A stretch of 64,000 bases of DNA from M3007 sp046160625 (GTDB lineage: Bacteria > Bacteroidota > Bacteroidia > Chitinophagales > Saprospiraceae): the NCBI GenBank assembly GCA_046160625.1, contig JBJXGZ010000109.1:8004-72003 (forward strand). Reading direction: 5' to 3'. The position numbers and the translations under genes are program-made. Shown piece after piece: positions 53,928-62,620 of this stretch. Numbering within the stretch: the stretch's first letter is position 1; each line of letters opens with the position of its first letter. The notes beneath the pieces were generated by a model. It searched no databases and was not told where the DNA came from. It saw nothing but the letters and a program-made list of their open reading frames with translations.

Positions 53928-55673
53928 TTATTTTTTTGCCAAAACTACCGCCTTTGCCGCCACTAACCCCCCATTTCCTCCCAGCCGCAGCGTCACAAAA
54001 TACACCCCATCGGGCAGCCCGCCCAAGTCTGCACGGCTTTCTGTTGTCTCTTGCTCGAAGCACAACCGACCTATTGCGTCGTGTACGCGGACGGTGGTTG
54101 ACTCGCCTTCGGGCAGGCCGCTCCATTGTACAATGCCCGTAGTGGGATTAGGGAAAAGCCTCCATTCACCTTCCAGCCCTTCTCCCTCATCCGTCCCCAC
54201 CGTACTCACCCACACCCACTTACACTTCGTGTCGCTCCCGTATTGGTTGCTTACCGTAAGACACACCTCATAAGCCCCCGGCGCGGGGAAACTGTGCGCG
54301 GGGTTGCGCTCGTTGCTCTGCGTTCCGTCTCCAAAATCCCACCACCAAGTGTCCGGCTCGTACCATGACACAGAAGTAAAGTCCACGCCAAGGCCGCCCG
54401 TTTTGTCGTAGCGCCAGCCCGCGAGCGGATGGTTGTCAAGCCCCAGCGTGTCGCAAGAGGAGCCGTCTATCGGGCCGAGGCGGAAATTGGGAAAGTGGGG
54501 AAGGTTGGCAATAGGATAGTCAAAATAAAAATACCGCTGCTCAACCTCGCAGGCTGTACCAGGTTTTTCAGGGCTTTTGATGCGGTGCATACAATGGTCG
54601 CCACCTGTTAATCCATTTACATAAAGCCTGCCATCAGGGCCAAGTTCCATCAATCCAAAGCGTTGGAGAAAGGAACAATATACCCCATCGGATACTGCAA
54701 CAGTGATACGGGAAGCAGCTATATCTGATGCCTGAAGGTCATATTGATAAAGTAATCGAATGCTCCCAAGATATAAATAGCGGCCATCAGCAGAGAAAGC
54801 CACCCCACCTAAGGGGGACAAACTATCTGCACTGTCGAATACCGGAATATGCAATGGATTGGAAAGCTCACCCGTACAGCGATCAAAGTCAAAAAGCCTC
54901 AGATCATCGCATGGATTATACCGAGCCATTTTGCTGCCATCGGGAGAAAAAACAATTTGGCCGCTGGCCCAGTCAATATCGCACATCGTTGGGTCTCCAA
55001 TAGCTTGTGCTTTGGCAGTTATACCACTGGGATCCAATAGCACAATATGGTATTTATTGCTGTTCCACTTGGCCCCAATGATCCACCAATCTCGCCCATT
55101 GGCGTGTTTTACGGCATGCATCCCATCGTAGTGCATTGTGTCGTTCACCACCACTTGGTTTTTGAGAAGTGTATTGCCTTGACCGTTGTTGGCAGAGATG
55201 TCTACTACGGTATGTAGGATGTTTTTAACAAAAGGATATTGCCCTAAAAGCACCGCCGGCATATGAAAAAAATGAAAAACAGTTTGATTTGAAGGGTCGG
55301 GCAGTAAAATCATATTTTGCCAAAAATTATACCCTCCTCCATCAGAACAAAAAATATTGTATAGTGCTCCAGGGTTTAATCCCTGACTTCCTTGAATTTC
55401 TGCATCGTTTACGTTTGCAATATAGCAACCATTTGAGAAAAGCAGAATCTTGCCGGATGAGTCGCAAATCATAGCACTTGTCTTATCAATTCTCATAATC
55501 CCTTCATCATATGTAATCTTTAGAGAGTCATCAAAGTTTAAAATTATTCGTAAAGTTGTGTCAGGGTTTTCTTGAGTATAGACGTAGCCAAAAACCCAAG
55601 TGTTGTCCTGTTTTTGAGCAGGCAATATTGTGCAGGTGAGCATTAGGATGCTCAAAATTGAAATAGCCTTCAT
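53928..55673 (-). CDS. PKD-domain T9SS cargo protein, array copy 3
   Basis: The start at 55673 gives the same signal peptide as copy 1 (MKAISILSILMLTCTILPAQ); 581 residues. The body is nearly identical to copy 1 (DNTWVFGYVYTQENPDTTLR, VYCSFLQRFGLMELGPDGRL). The PKD domain is WWWDFGDGTQSNERNPAHSF followed by VCLTVSNQYGSDTKCKWVWV. The tail (LFPNPTTGIVQWSGLPEGE ... HDAIGRLCFEQE ... LPDGVYFVTLRLG) is of the copy-1 type. The gene follows the beta-helix gene by 66 bases with a hairpin between, the same arrangement as copy 2 to copy 1. This is probably the ancestral unit of the array. Confidence 0.85.
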   Translation of the reverse strand: MKAISILSILMLTCTILPAQKQDNTWVFGYVYTQENPDTTLRIILNFDDSLKITYDEGIMRIDKTSAMICDSSGKILLFSNGCYIANVNDAEIQGSQGLNPGALYNIFCSDGGGYNFWQNMILLPDPSNQTVFHFFHMPAVLLGQYPFVKNILHTVVDISANNGQGNTLLKNQVVVNDTMHYDGMHAVKHANGRDWWIIGAKWNSNKYHIVLLDPSGITAKAQAIGDPTMCDIDWASGQIVFSPDGSKMARYNPCDDLRLFDFDRCTGELSNPLHIPVFDSADSLSPLGGVAFSADGRYLYLGSIRLLYQYDLQASDIAASRITVAVSDGVYCSFLQRFGLMELGPDGRLYVNGLTGGDHCMHRIKSPEKPGTACEVEQRYFYFDYPIANLPHFPNFRLGPIDGSSCDTLGLDNHPLAGWRYDKTGGLGVDFTSVSWYEPDTWWWDFGDGTQSNERNPAHSFPAPGAYEVCLTVSNQYGSDTKCKWVWVSTVGTDEGEGLEGEWRLFPNPTTGIVQWSGLPEGESTTVRVHDAIGRLCFEQETTESRADLGGLPDGVYFVTLRLGGNGGLVAAKAVVLAKK

Positions 55674-55692
55674 AATGTAAATTTGAAAGACA

Positions 55693-55722
55693 GGGGTCAT
55701 GTCAAATCATTGACATGACCCC
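55693..55722 (-). terminator. Covarying hairpin upstream of PKD copy 3
   Basis: GGGGTCATGTCAA pairs with TTGACATGACCCC over a 4-base loop. Compared with 51217-51246 the inner stem has changed on both sides (GGC/GCC against GTC/GAC), which supports a selected RNA structure. Confidence 0.65.
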
Positions 55723-55739
55723 ATATCAGGTGATGAAGA

Positions 55740-58700
55740 CTATTTCAACAAAGAAATACTACCGTTGAACAAGATTTTTTGTTCCGAAGAGAGTATCTGC
55801 AAGCGGTAAATACCTTGATTCAAGGCACTTAAATCCACCGCATTATCTTCTGAATTTCTTTCTAACTGTAATTGTCCCAAGGCATTGAAAACCCGTACGG
55901 TCACTTTGCCTTCGGGTATTCCCAGCCAGCTCACATATCCGGTAGTTGGGTTAGGGAAAACCAATACCTCCGCAGGGATTTCGGAAGTTTCTTCCCTTCC
56001 TCCAGCTCCTGGGCGTTGGCTTCCGCACAAAGCGACATCGTCATACTCCTGGCCTGTGAGGTGAGAAACTATGGCACGGGCTTCATATACCGCGTCGCCG
56101 CCAGAAAGTGGGCATTGGGCCGCGATAGCAGTTAAAGTGGTCAGGTTACTGGAAGCTAAAGAATCCACCAGAAGCATCTGAAGCACAATTTGATTGACCG
56201 TCTTGTGGTTGGCTTCGATAATCGGCCCAGTGCTGGTTCCGGCATTGAAGCTCAGCAGAGTCTGTATTTTTTGTTGGCGAGCCGTGGTCAGGCCCTGCTG
56301 GTAGGTTTCGTATTGCGTACCCGAAGCGATGCGTTGTTGCACGGCAGTATTGTACACTCCCGGGTCTACGCTTGCGCCGCTCTGGCGAAGGCTGTCGAGG
56401 TTGCGCAAGGTGCTTATTTTACTGGTCAAATCAGCCCAATAGGCATCCAAAGTGCTTTGTTCAGTGCTGCTGAGGGTGTACAGTTTGGCCTTTTCTTCCG
56501 AGATATAGGCCAGTTTGCCCAGCGGCAGATTCATGTTGGCGCTTTTGAATGCCGTGTACTGCGAAGAATAGTTTTCAATCGCCGGAATGCGCAACATCTT
56601 GCGATACAGCCGATATTTTCCTTTCCAAAGTGTTTCCGTTGGGTAGTACCCGCCTGTACCGATGGTGCCGTTTACACTTGCCCCGTCCAAGCCCGTAGGA
56701 ATATAGTCTTCTGGCACTCGCGGCGGAATTTGTGCGCCCGGAGGGAAAGAACAGACATTGCTACAGGTAAAAGAACTTGCCGGAAAATCCTGAAACCATT
56801 GTTGTGGATCAACCGCAGGGTGTTCCGGGCCTGGGTTTACAAAAAACTGAGAAAATAAACTGTTCCCCCAGTTTCTCCCACCAAAACCCCCAACTGGTAT
56901 CGCCGTCAAATCCCACAAATTGCCCGTATGATCCTGTTTGCCCACAAATGCGCCGCCGCCGGGGAAACCCAGTTGCAAACCGAGGGTATTGTGGATATTC
57001 ATCCGGTTGCCGCGCACGGCATTGGTAAAGTCGGCCATGTCGTTGAACTGCATCCCTACTGCGGTGCGGTTCACGCAGTTGCACTGGTAGGTATTGGCAA
57101 AGCCGGAGGAGGAGTAGATGCCCTCGGAGTCGCCTTGACCCAATCCGGCAGGGAGGCTTTGATCCACGGTATTGGCCGCGACATTGACATAATTATTGCC
57201 TTCCGTTTGTATGCCCGTATAAGGGTTTTGGCTGCTGGCAGTGGCACCTGTGTTGTTTACAGCGTTGCCAGCAATGTTGCCGGATATACCGTTGCGATAC
57301 AGAATGCCCTGGCCGCCATTGGTCATGGTGACGGTATTGCCCAGCACACGCCATCCGCTTCCAAGGTTGGCGCTGAGGCCTCCTTCCTGCAGTTCAATGC
57401 CCGTGCGCGGGTTGAGGGCGGCCGGGCTTGCCACCGTCATTGTAATTGTATTTGCACGAATGAGGCTGGCCGGGAGCGTAGGTTCGTTTAGAAAAGAACG
57501 AATCCCTTCCCGCGAGGCAGTAATGGTATTGCCGTCCAGTTTGATCAACCTGTTGGGGCTGTTTACCCAATCAATACCGATGCCTACATTGGTCATGGTT
57601 ACGTTCTCGACATCGCCATGATAATAGTCGGCCCGGATACCTGTCTTACAATTGTTAAAAGTCATGGAATGCCAGAATTCGTTGATGTTCATGTAGGAGG
57701 GCTTGCCCTTTGCTCCCATACGAATACCAAAACCCTCAAAGGGGTATGCGGCTGGGCCGACGGAGTTCATGTCGTTAAAGAACATATTGGCAATGTTGCC
57801 CGTAGTATTGGCGATTATCAATCCATTGGCCAAAAAACTGAACGAGGTGCCAGGGCTGCCAAAAACGTTGAAATCCCGATAATCGTTGAGCAAAATCCCG
57901 CAATAGCCCCTCGACTCTATTGCCTCGGGCATACCGGGAAAAGGTGCATTGATGGCCGCTTGCGCGGTGGAGAACGTGTTGCCGGTAAATGCAAGTAGGT
58001 TCACACGTTTACTCGCTTCAGGCGCACTGCTCATGTCGAGCTTAAGGCCGATGTAATTGTCGAAAAATCCCGTTCCCGTCACTGAGATTGTCGAGCCTGG
58101 TTTTGCGTCAATGGCAAATCGGGAATCGTTGAGGGTGCAGCCGGTGGCGATCAGCGAACCGCCAGGTTCTACAACGATTCCTTGGGCAAGCTGGACTGCA
58201 CATGGGCCAACTTGAACATCGGAATTCGTCAGATTTAGGCTAGCCGAACCTATCACTTTGATGGTGGCGCCCGGACTTAAAAATATACGGTTCCTTGATG
58301 TTGAAATGCCATGGCTATAGGCCACATCAATAGTTAGTGTTGGAGGGATAGAACTGCCTGTGGCAGGGTAAATGATCAGATTGTTCGGTAGTGGGGACAG
58401 TATTGCTAATACATCGCTAATGTTTGCAGAACCACTTATGCCAAACGCTTCTTCATCCCAGGGGATTAAGGTTACCAATTTCCTGGTATCCACGTGATAC
58501 AAGGGGAATGAAAGGCTTCCATCAGCTTCTAAACTATTGACAAATACTTGAGTCAGCCATCCTCCAAAAGGGGTTTTATCAATCGCAGTTGTGGTAAATG
58601 GAAAGGTGAAAGTGGAGGTAGTTCCTGCGGGAACAGTCACCTGGAAGGCCAAGTCTAAAAATATCTCCTGATCGAAGCCAAAAGTGGTAGAAAAAACAGG

Positions 58701-59027
58701 TACGCCGCCTGTATAAATCATATCGTTGAACAAAGAAGGTAGTGACTGACCAAATAAATTGTCAATTGTAAAAAATCTCAAATTAATCTGATAATCCACA
58801 GAGCATTCGGCATTTTGGTTTTCTATTATCGTAGTGAAAGAAAACCCATCGCAGGTCGGCCGTACCACTTGTGGAATAATCGCCGTGGCGGTGGCCAAAT
58901 AGCCCGTTGGATAGCAATCCTGTGCATTAATCTTAAACAAACCTAGGAATAACATGAGCGCTATTAAGACTTGTCTCTTTACTAATGTAGACCGATGGGC
59001 CGAATTTAAAAACAATAAGTGTTTCAT
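55740..59027 (-). CDS. Large secreted right-handed beta-helix protein with T9SS tail
   Basis: The start at 59027 (MKHLLFLNSAHRSTLVKRQV ... FLGLFKINAQ) gives a long signal peptide; 1,095 residues. The middle (about 230-730) consists of many short strands with Asn/Gly turns, typical of a parallel beta-helix: RNRIFLSPGATIKVIGSAS, NLTNSDVQVGPCAVQLAQGI, FFDNYIGLKLDMSS, NGGQGILYRNGISGNIAGN. A helical segment follows (LYTLSSTEQSTLDAYWADLT), with the tail VFPNPTTGYVSWLGIPEGKV ... LNQGIYRLQIL, a T9SS type-A domain. Such helices often bind or cleave polysaccharides, but no lyase or hydrolase motif was recognised. Its 3' end and the hairpin after it are duplicated downstream in the array. Confidence 0.85.
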   Translation of the reverse strand: MKHLLFLNSAHRSTLVKRQVLIALMLFLGLFKINAQDCYPTGYLATATAIIPQVVRPTCDGFSFTTIIENQNAECSVDYQINLRFFTIDNLFGQSLPSLFNDMIYTGGVPVFSTTFGFDQEIFLDLAFQVTVPAGTTSTFTFPFTTTAIDKTPFGGWLTQVFVNSLEADGSLSFPLYHVDTRKLVTLIPWDEEAFGISGSANISDVLAILSPLPNNLIIYPATGSSIPPTLTIDVAYSHGISTSRNRIFLSPGATIKVIGSASLNLTNSDVQVGPCAVQLAQGIVVEPGGSLIATGCTLNDSRFAIDAKPGSTISVTGTGFFDNYIGLKLDMSSAPEASKRVNLLAFTGNTFSTAQAAINAPFPGMPEAIESRGYCGILLNDYRDFNVFGSPGTSFSFLANGLIIANTTGNIANMFFNDMNSVGPAAYPFEGFGIRMGAKGKPSYMNINEFWHSMTFNNCKTGIRADYYHGDVENVTMTNVGIGIDWVNSPNRLIKLDGNTITASREGIRSFLNEPTLPASLIRANTITMTVASPAALNPRTGIELQEGGLSANLGSGWRVLGNTVTMTNGGQGILYRNGISGNIAGNAVNNTGATASSQNPYTGIQTEGNNYVNVAANTVDQSLPAGLGQGDSEGIYSSSGFANTYQCNCVNRTAVGMQFNDMADFTNAVRGNRMNIHNTLGLQLGFPGGGAFVGKQDHTGNLWDLTAIPVGGFGGRNWGNSLFSQFFVNPGPEHPAVDPQQWFQDFPASSFTCSNVCSFPPGAQIPPRVPEDYIPTGLDGASVNGTIGTGGYYPTETLWKGKYRLYRKMLRIPAIENYSSQYTAFKSANMNLPLGKLAYISEEKAKLYTLSSTEQSTLDAYWADLTSKISTLRNLDSLRQSGASVDPGVYNTAVQQRIASGTQYETYQQGLTTARQQKIQTLLSFNAGTSTGPIIEANHKTVNQIVLQMLLVDSLASSNLTTLTAIAAQCPLSGGDAVYEARAIVSHLTGQEYDDVALCGSQRPGAGGREETSEIPAEVLVFPNPTTGYVSWLGIPEGKVTVRVFNALGQLQLERNSEDNAVDLSALNQGIYRLQILSSEQKILFNGSISLLK

Positions 59028-59263
59028 CTTAAATGAATCGTTTTGAGTGAAAAAGAAGTGAAAATTGTACCCCGCTAAAGCGAGGGCGCTTTTCATGGAT
59101 TAGGCACGAGAAGATTAAAAGAAAACTGCCTGGCGGTGGGCACGTCTGCTTTGGGCCGGGCAAAATCAATTGACGCACGGAAGGTAAGCACATTGTTAGA
59201 AAAGTGTCTGGACAAAAAAATAGGAAAGTCAGGTTTCTGAAAGGCATAATGGTTGATGAAAAA

Positions 59264-59285
59264 GAGGAAAATGATCATTTTCCTC
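59264..59285. promoter_or_regulatory. Perfect 22-base palindrome, possible operator
   Basis: GAGGAAAATGA followed by its exact complement TCATTTTCCTC, with no loop. An unlooped palindrome fits a dimeric regulator site better than a terminator. It is about 240 bases upstream of both divergent genes. Confidence 0.45.
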
Positions 59286-59431
59286 AGTACATGCCATTAA
59301 TAGCGTCTAATTATTTATCCATAAAAACAGGAGTCTGAACCAAATTAATCCAATATTAAACTTTCAGCACCTGCAGTTTCCCATTTGAACCACCCAAGAA
59401 ATTAGTCCCTCCCAATCAAAACTTCCTTTCC

Positions 59432-59439
59432 TACCTTTG
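59432..59439 (+). promoter_or_regulatory. -7 box (TACCTTTG) for lpxD
   Basis: An exact match to the Bacteroidota TAnnTTTG box, 56 bases before the lpxD ATG. A convincing -33 element was not found. Confidence 0.45.
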
Positions 59440-59494
59440 CCCTGCTACCCCAACCCGTTATTTATCTCATCATTTGGCCCATTCTGTATCCGGC

Positions 59495-60622
59495 ATGACA
59501 CTAACTGCCGCAAAAATTGCTCAAATCATCGGCGGCACGGTCGAAGGCGACCCTGATGCCGCTGTGACCCGTGGAGCACCCATTGAGGCCGCTCAGGCAA
59601 GCGAATTCACTTTTTTGGACAACCCCAAATACGAGGCATACGTCTACAGCACACAGGCAACCATTTTGCTGGTAAACAACCAGTTACGGCTTGAAAAATC
59701 AGTTACGCCTACCTTGGTACGCACCTCTGATGTGCGCACTTCGCTCGCTGTTCTGCTAAAATACATTGATGGACTGAACAATCCCAACGGCTCGGGTATT
59801 TCTGAAAAAGCCTCTATCCATCCCGAAGCAAAAGTGGGTGGTGGCACTGAAATCGGAGATTTCACGGTAGTTGAGCAGGGCGCGGTAATCGGTCTGAATT
59901 GCAAGATATACCCACAAGTTTTCATTGGTCGCAATGCACGTATCGGCGATAATTGTACCCTTTACCCAGGGGTTCGGGTGCATTTTGACTGTGAAATCGG
60001 CAACGAATGCATCCTGCACGCCAATGCAGTAATAGGGGCAGACGGATTTGGATTTGCGCCTCAACCCAACGGGACTTGGACGAAAATACCGCAAGTTGGC
60101 AAGGTAGTGCTCGAAGACAGGGTAGAAATCGGGGCATCCACCTGCATTGACCGCGCAAGTTTGGGCAGTACAGTGATACGCTCCGGGGCAAAACTGGACA
60201 ACCTCATCCACATTGCCCACAACGTGGAGGTAGGGCACAACGCTGTAATCGCCGCACAAGCAGGGGTGGCCGGCAGTACCCATCTCGGAAACAATGTGCA
60301 AGTAGGAGGCCAGGTCGGCTTTGCCGGGCATCTCCGAATCGCAGATGGAACGCTGATCCAAGCCCAAAGCGGTCTGGCTTCTAATATTGAAAAGCCCGGA
60401 ACCGCGATATTTGGCAGCCCAGCCATGGGGTACCGCGATTTCATCAAATCGCACGTGGTGTTCAAACAGCTTCCTGATTTGCAGCGTAAAGTGCTTGAAC
60501 TGGAAAAGAAATTGGTCGAATTGGAAAATGGCCGCGCACAATCAGCCTTGCCCGCAGATTCATCTTCCGTAGTTTTGACAAAAGCTAGTCCAAATTCGAA
60601 AAAGGGCACCTCGAAGATGTGA
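59495..60622 (+). CDS. lpxD: UDP-3-O-acylglucosamine N-acyltransferase LpxD
   Basis: The start at 59495 (MTLTAAKIAQIIGGTVEGDP) is preferred over the upstream ATG at 59474. 375 residues. LpxD adds the second acyl chain to UDP-3-O-acyl-glucosamine in lipid A synthesis, from acyl-ACP, in the cytosol. The N-terminal uridine-binding domain contains SEFTFLDNPKYEAYV. A left-handed beta-helix of hexapeptide repeats follows (IHPEAKVGGGTEIGDFTVVE, IGRNARIGDNCTLYPGVRVH). GADGFGF and IHIAHNVEVGHNAVIAAQ contain the catalytic His. The C-terminal helix (LPDLQRKVLELEKKLVELE) is typical. The AI-2E family gene follows 72 bases downstream and may be co-transcribed. Confidence 0.96.
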   Translation: MTLTAAKIAQIIGGTVEGDPDAAVTRGAPIEAAQASEFTFLDNPKYEAYVYSTQATILLVNNQLRLEKSVTPTLVRTSDVRTSLAVLLKYIDGLNNPNGSGISEKASIHPEAKVGGGTEIGDFTVVEQGAVIGLNCKIYPQVFIGRNARIGDNCTLYPGVRVHFDCEIGNECILHANAVIGADGFGFAPQPNGTWTKIPQVGKVVLEDRVEIGASTCIDRASLGSTVIRSGAKLDNLIHIAHNVEVGHNAVIAAQAGVAGSTHLGNNVQVGGQVGFAGHLRIADGTLIQAQSGLASNIEKPGTAIFGSPAMGYRDFIKSHVVFKQLPDLQRKVLELEKKLVELENGRAQSALPADSSSVVLTKASPNSKKGTSKM

Positions 60623-60694
60623 TATTTTTGCCCCCAGCATTCGCGTGGCAATTTGTTCGATGTAATAGTCCAACGTCAAATATTCCAACGTCAA

Positions 60695-61798
60695 ATGAAC
60701 TTTCTCAACCGCAATTTTCTCTGGATACTCGGCCTGGCCGCACTCGCTGGTATAGTATATTATTTTTCCAACATCGTTGGTTATATACTCATTGCCTGGG
60801 TGCTTTCCATGTTGGGACGGCCCATTTTGGTTTTTTACCGTAAACACCTGAGTATCGGACGATTCAGATTAGGGCCTTCCAGCGCGGCGCTCCTGACCAT
60901 TCTCACGTTTTATTCAATACTGGCAGGAGTACTGCTTCTTTTTGTGCCGACGATTGTAGCACAGGCAAGGCATCTTGCTACAGTTGATTATCAAGCACTT
61001 GGCGAAAAAATTCGCCCGTTTTTTTTCAACCTTGATTTACAATTGCACCAAATTGGACTGCTTGCACCCAATGAATCATTGGCACTGGAAACCCAGAAAG
61101 CCCTGACTAATTGGTTTCAACCCACGCTGGTGGGGGATTTTCTTGGCAAGTTCCTTGGGGTAGCCGGCAATGTGGCGGTCACTTTTGCATCAGTTACCTT
61201 CATCCTCTTCTTTTTCCTGCAAGACAACCGCCTTTTCAAGGGCATTTTGGATGCTATTGTACCCGACAAACAAGAGCAAAAGGTAAACACCGCTTTAAAT
61301 GACTCCAGCGATTTGCTCACGCGCTATTTTAGAGGCTTGCTTATACAATTGTTTGTTTTCTCTGTACTAAGCACTTTATTACTTTGGATGTTTGGGGTGC
61401 AAAACGCCATACTTATTGGCTCCTTTGGAGGTGTTTTTAACATTATTCCCTACATCGGCCCTATTCTGGGCATGATATTCGGGGTCTTTATTACCATTTC
61501 TTCCGGGCTGGATGCTGACCTTGTCCTGATGATGCCCATGGTGCTGAAAGTAGTCGCAACCTTTATCATTGTACAGGTCATTGACAACAACTTCGTCGGC
61601 CCGCTTATCATGTCGAAAAGCGTTCAGGCACACCCACTCGAAATCTTCCTTGTTACGTTGGCCGCCGCCCAAATTGGTGGAGTTCTGGGCATGGTTATCG
61701 GCATTCCTGTCTTTACCGTTCTCCGCGTGGTGGCTCGAACCTTTTTTAGCCAGTTTAAAGTGGTAAAAAGGATGACGGAAAGGCTGGATGAGGAGTAG
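60695..61798 (+). CDS. AI-2E family (PF01594) membrane transporter
   Basis: The start at 60695 (MNFLNRNFLWILGLAALAGI) is chosen; the ATG at 60653 would add a repeat-encoded N-terminus (VQRQIFQRQ). 367 residues with about eight membrane spans. Family marks are the paired N-terminal spans, a long soluble loop (ARHLATVDYQALGEKIRPFF ... LGKFLGVAGNVAVTFASVTF), ILFFFLQDNRLFKGILDAIVP, and the C-terminal block GGVFNIIPYIGPILGMIFG, followed by IVQVIDNNFVGPLIMSKSVQ. Members include the proposed AI-2 exporter TqsA and Na+/H+ antiporters; the substrate here is unknown. It lies between lpxD and grpE on the same strand. A strong hairpin follows. Confidence 0.9.
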   Translation: MNFLNRNFLWILGLAALAGIVYYFSNIVGYILIAWVLSMLGRPILVFYRKHLSIGRFRLGPSSAALLTILTFYSILAGVLLLFVPTIVAQARHLATVDYQALGEKIRPFFFNLDLQLHQIGLLAPNESLALETQKALTNWFQPTLVGDFLGKFLGVAGNVAVTFASVTFILFFFLQDNRLFKGILDAIVPDKQEQKVNTALNDSSDLLTRYFRGLLIQLFVFSVLSTLLLWMFGVQNAILIGSFGGVFNIIPYIGPILGMIFGVFITISSGLDADLVLMMPMVLKVVATFIIVQVIDNNFVGPLIMSKSVQAHPLEIFLVTLAAAQIGGVLGMVIGIPVFTVLRVVARTFFSQFKVVKRMTERLDEE

Positions 61799-61804
61799 CT
61801 GTAC

Positions 61805-61861
61805 CCCGGAACGCTGTTCCGGGACGAGCGACGATGCGTTTTTCCGGAACAGCGTTCCGGG
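61805..61861. repeat. Inverted repeat of CCCGGAACGCTGTTCCGG, each arm itself palindromic
   Basis: Perfect 18-base arms at 61805-61822 and 61844-61861. Each arm is also a near-perfect palindrome (CCGGAAC-GCT-GTTCCGG), so several folds are possible. It starts seven bases after the AI-2E gene and probably terminates it. Confidence 0.85.
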
Positions 61862-61966
61862 ATACTGTCATTCTGACACACCCGAACGCAAGGCACGAAA
61901 GTTGACAAAGCATCTTGGGGTAAAAATCCTAAGGGCATCTCTTGCCCTGGTCAGCATATTTTCAAA

Positions 61967-62536
61967 ATGAAAAATCCGTTCAAAAATATACTCGAAATGA
62001 AGGAAAAAAAGCCGAAAACGCCAGAGCATGAGCTGCAGGAAGCCGCCGGAGAAAATACCGAAATCGCTGAAAATCAAGGCGAAACCAAACATAATAAATC
62101 GACCGACCCGCTCGCCGAACTCCAAAAACAACTTGAAGAGAGCCGCAACAAATACCTGTACCTCTTCTCCGATTTTGAAAACTTCAAGCGCAACGCCGCC
62201 CGCGAGCGAATGGACCTCATCAGCACTGCCGGGCGCGACATGATGACAGCATTGCTGCCTGTTTTGGACGATTTTGACAGAGCTGCTAAAAACGGGGCGC
62301 TTTCCGAAGGTACCACCCTCATCCACCACAAAATTGCCCACATCCTCAAAAGCAAGGGCTTGGTTTCACTTGATGCTAAGCCAGGCGATGAATTCAACCC
62401 CGACGTTCATGAGGCAGTGGCTGAAATTCCCGCTCCTGCGGAAGAAAACCAAGGCAAAATAGTAGACATCCTCGAACAAGGCTATTCCCTCGGAGGCAAA
62501 ATTATCAGGCACGCCAAGGTGGTGGTGGGGAAATAA
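61967..62536 (+). CDS. grpE: Nucleotide exchange factor GrpE
   Basis: 189 residues. GrpE is the ADP-release factor for the Hsp70 chaperone DnaK. An acidic, charged N-terminus is followed by a long coiled coil (LAELQKQLEESRNKYLYLFS, DFENFKRNAARERMD), then ALLPVLDDFDRAA and the C-terminal beta-wing (GDEFNPDVHEAVAEIP, then GKIVDILEQGYSLGGKIIRHAKVVVGK). These match the family in order and length. dnaJ follows 84 bases downstream, with an inverted repeat filling most of the gap. dnaK is not in the window. Heat induction is expected from the family, but no heat-shock element was identified here. Confidence 0.97.
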   Translation: MKNPFKNILEMKEKKPKTPEHELQEAAGENTEIAENQGETKHNKSTDPLAELQKQLEESRNKYLYLFSDFENFKRNAARERMDLISTAGRDMMTALLPVLDDFDRAAKNGALSEGTTLIHHKIAHILKSKGLVSLDAKPGDEFNPDVHEAVAEIPAPAEENQGKIVDILEQGYSLGGKIIRHAKVVVGK

Positions 62537-62540
62537 CTGA

Positions 62541-62605
62541 GATATTGAGAAATTGGGATATTAGGATATTGGTTCAATATCCTAATATCCCAATTTCTCA
62601 ATATC
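62541..62605. repeat. Perfect inverted repeat between grpE and dnaJ (TGGGATATTAGG word)
   Basis: 31-base perfect arms lie at 62541-62571 and 62575-62605 around a 3-base loop, with words GATATTGAGAAATTGGG and CAATATCCTAATATCCC. Close relative of the repeat at 2864-2930. It begins four bases after the grpE stop. Confidence 0.9.
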
Positions 62606-62620
62606 CTAATAACCAATTCA

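Larger units (their letters stand above)
59028..59494. other. Divergent intergenic region between the beta-helix gene and lpxD
   Basis: About 470 bases with no gene recognised. It contains a perfect 22-base palindrome (59264-59285) and a TACCTTTG box (59432-59439). Short in-frame ORFs here are low-complexity and were not kept. Confidence 0.6.

Noticed and set aside
56190..56858. 222-residue plus-strand ORF inside the beta-helix gene
   Set aside because: Antisense shadow; the minus-strand frame is homologous to the duplicate at 53068-53916.
59756..60541. 261-residue minus-strand ORF over lpxD
   Set aside because: lpxD on the other strand carries all family motifs; the antisense ORF has none.
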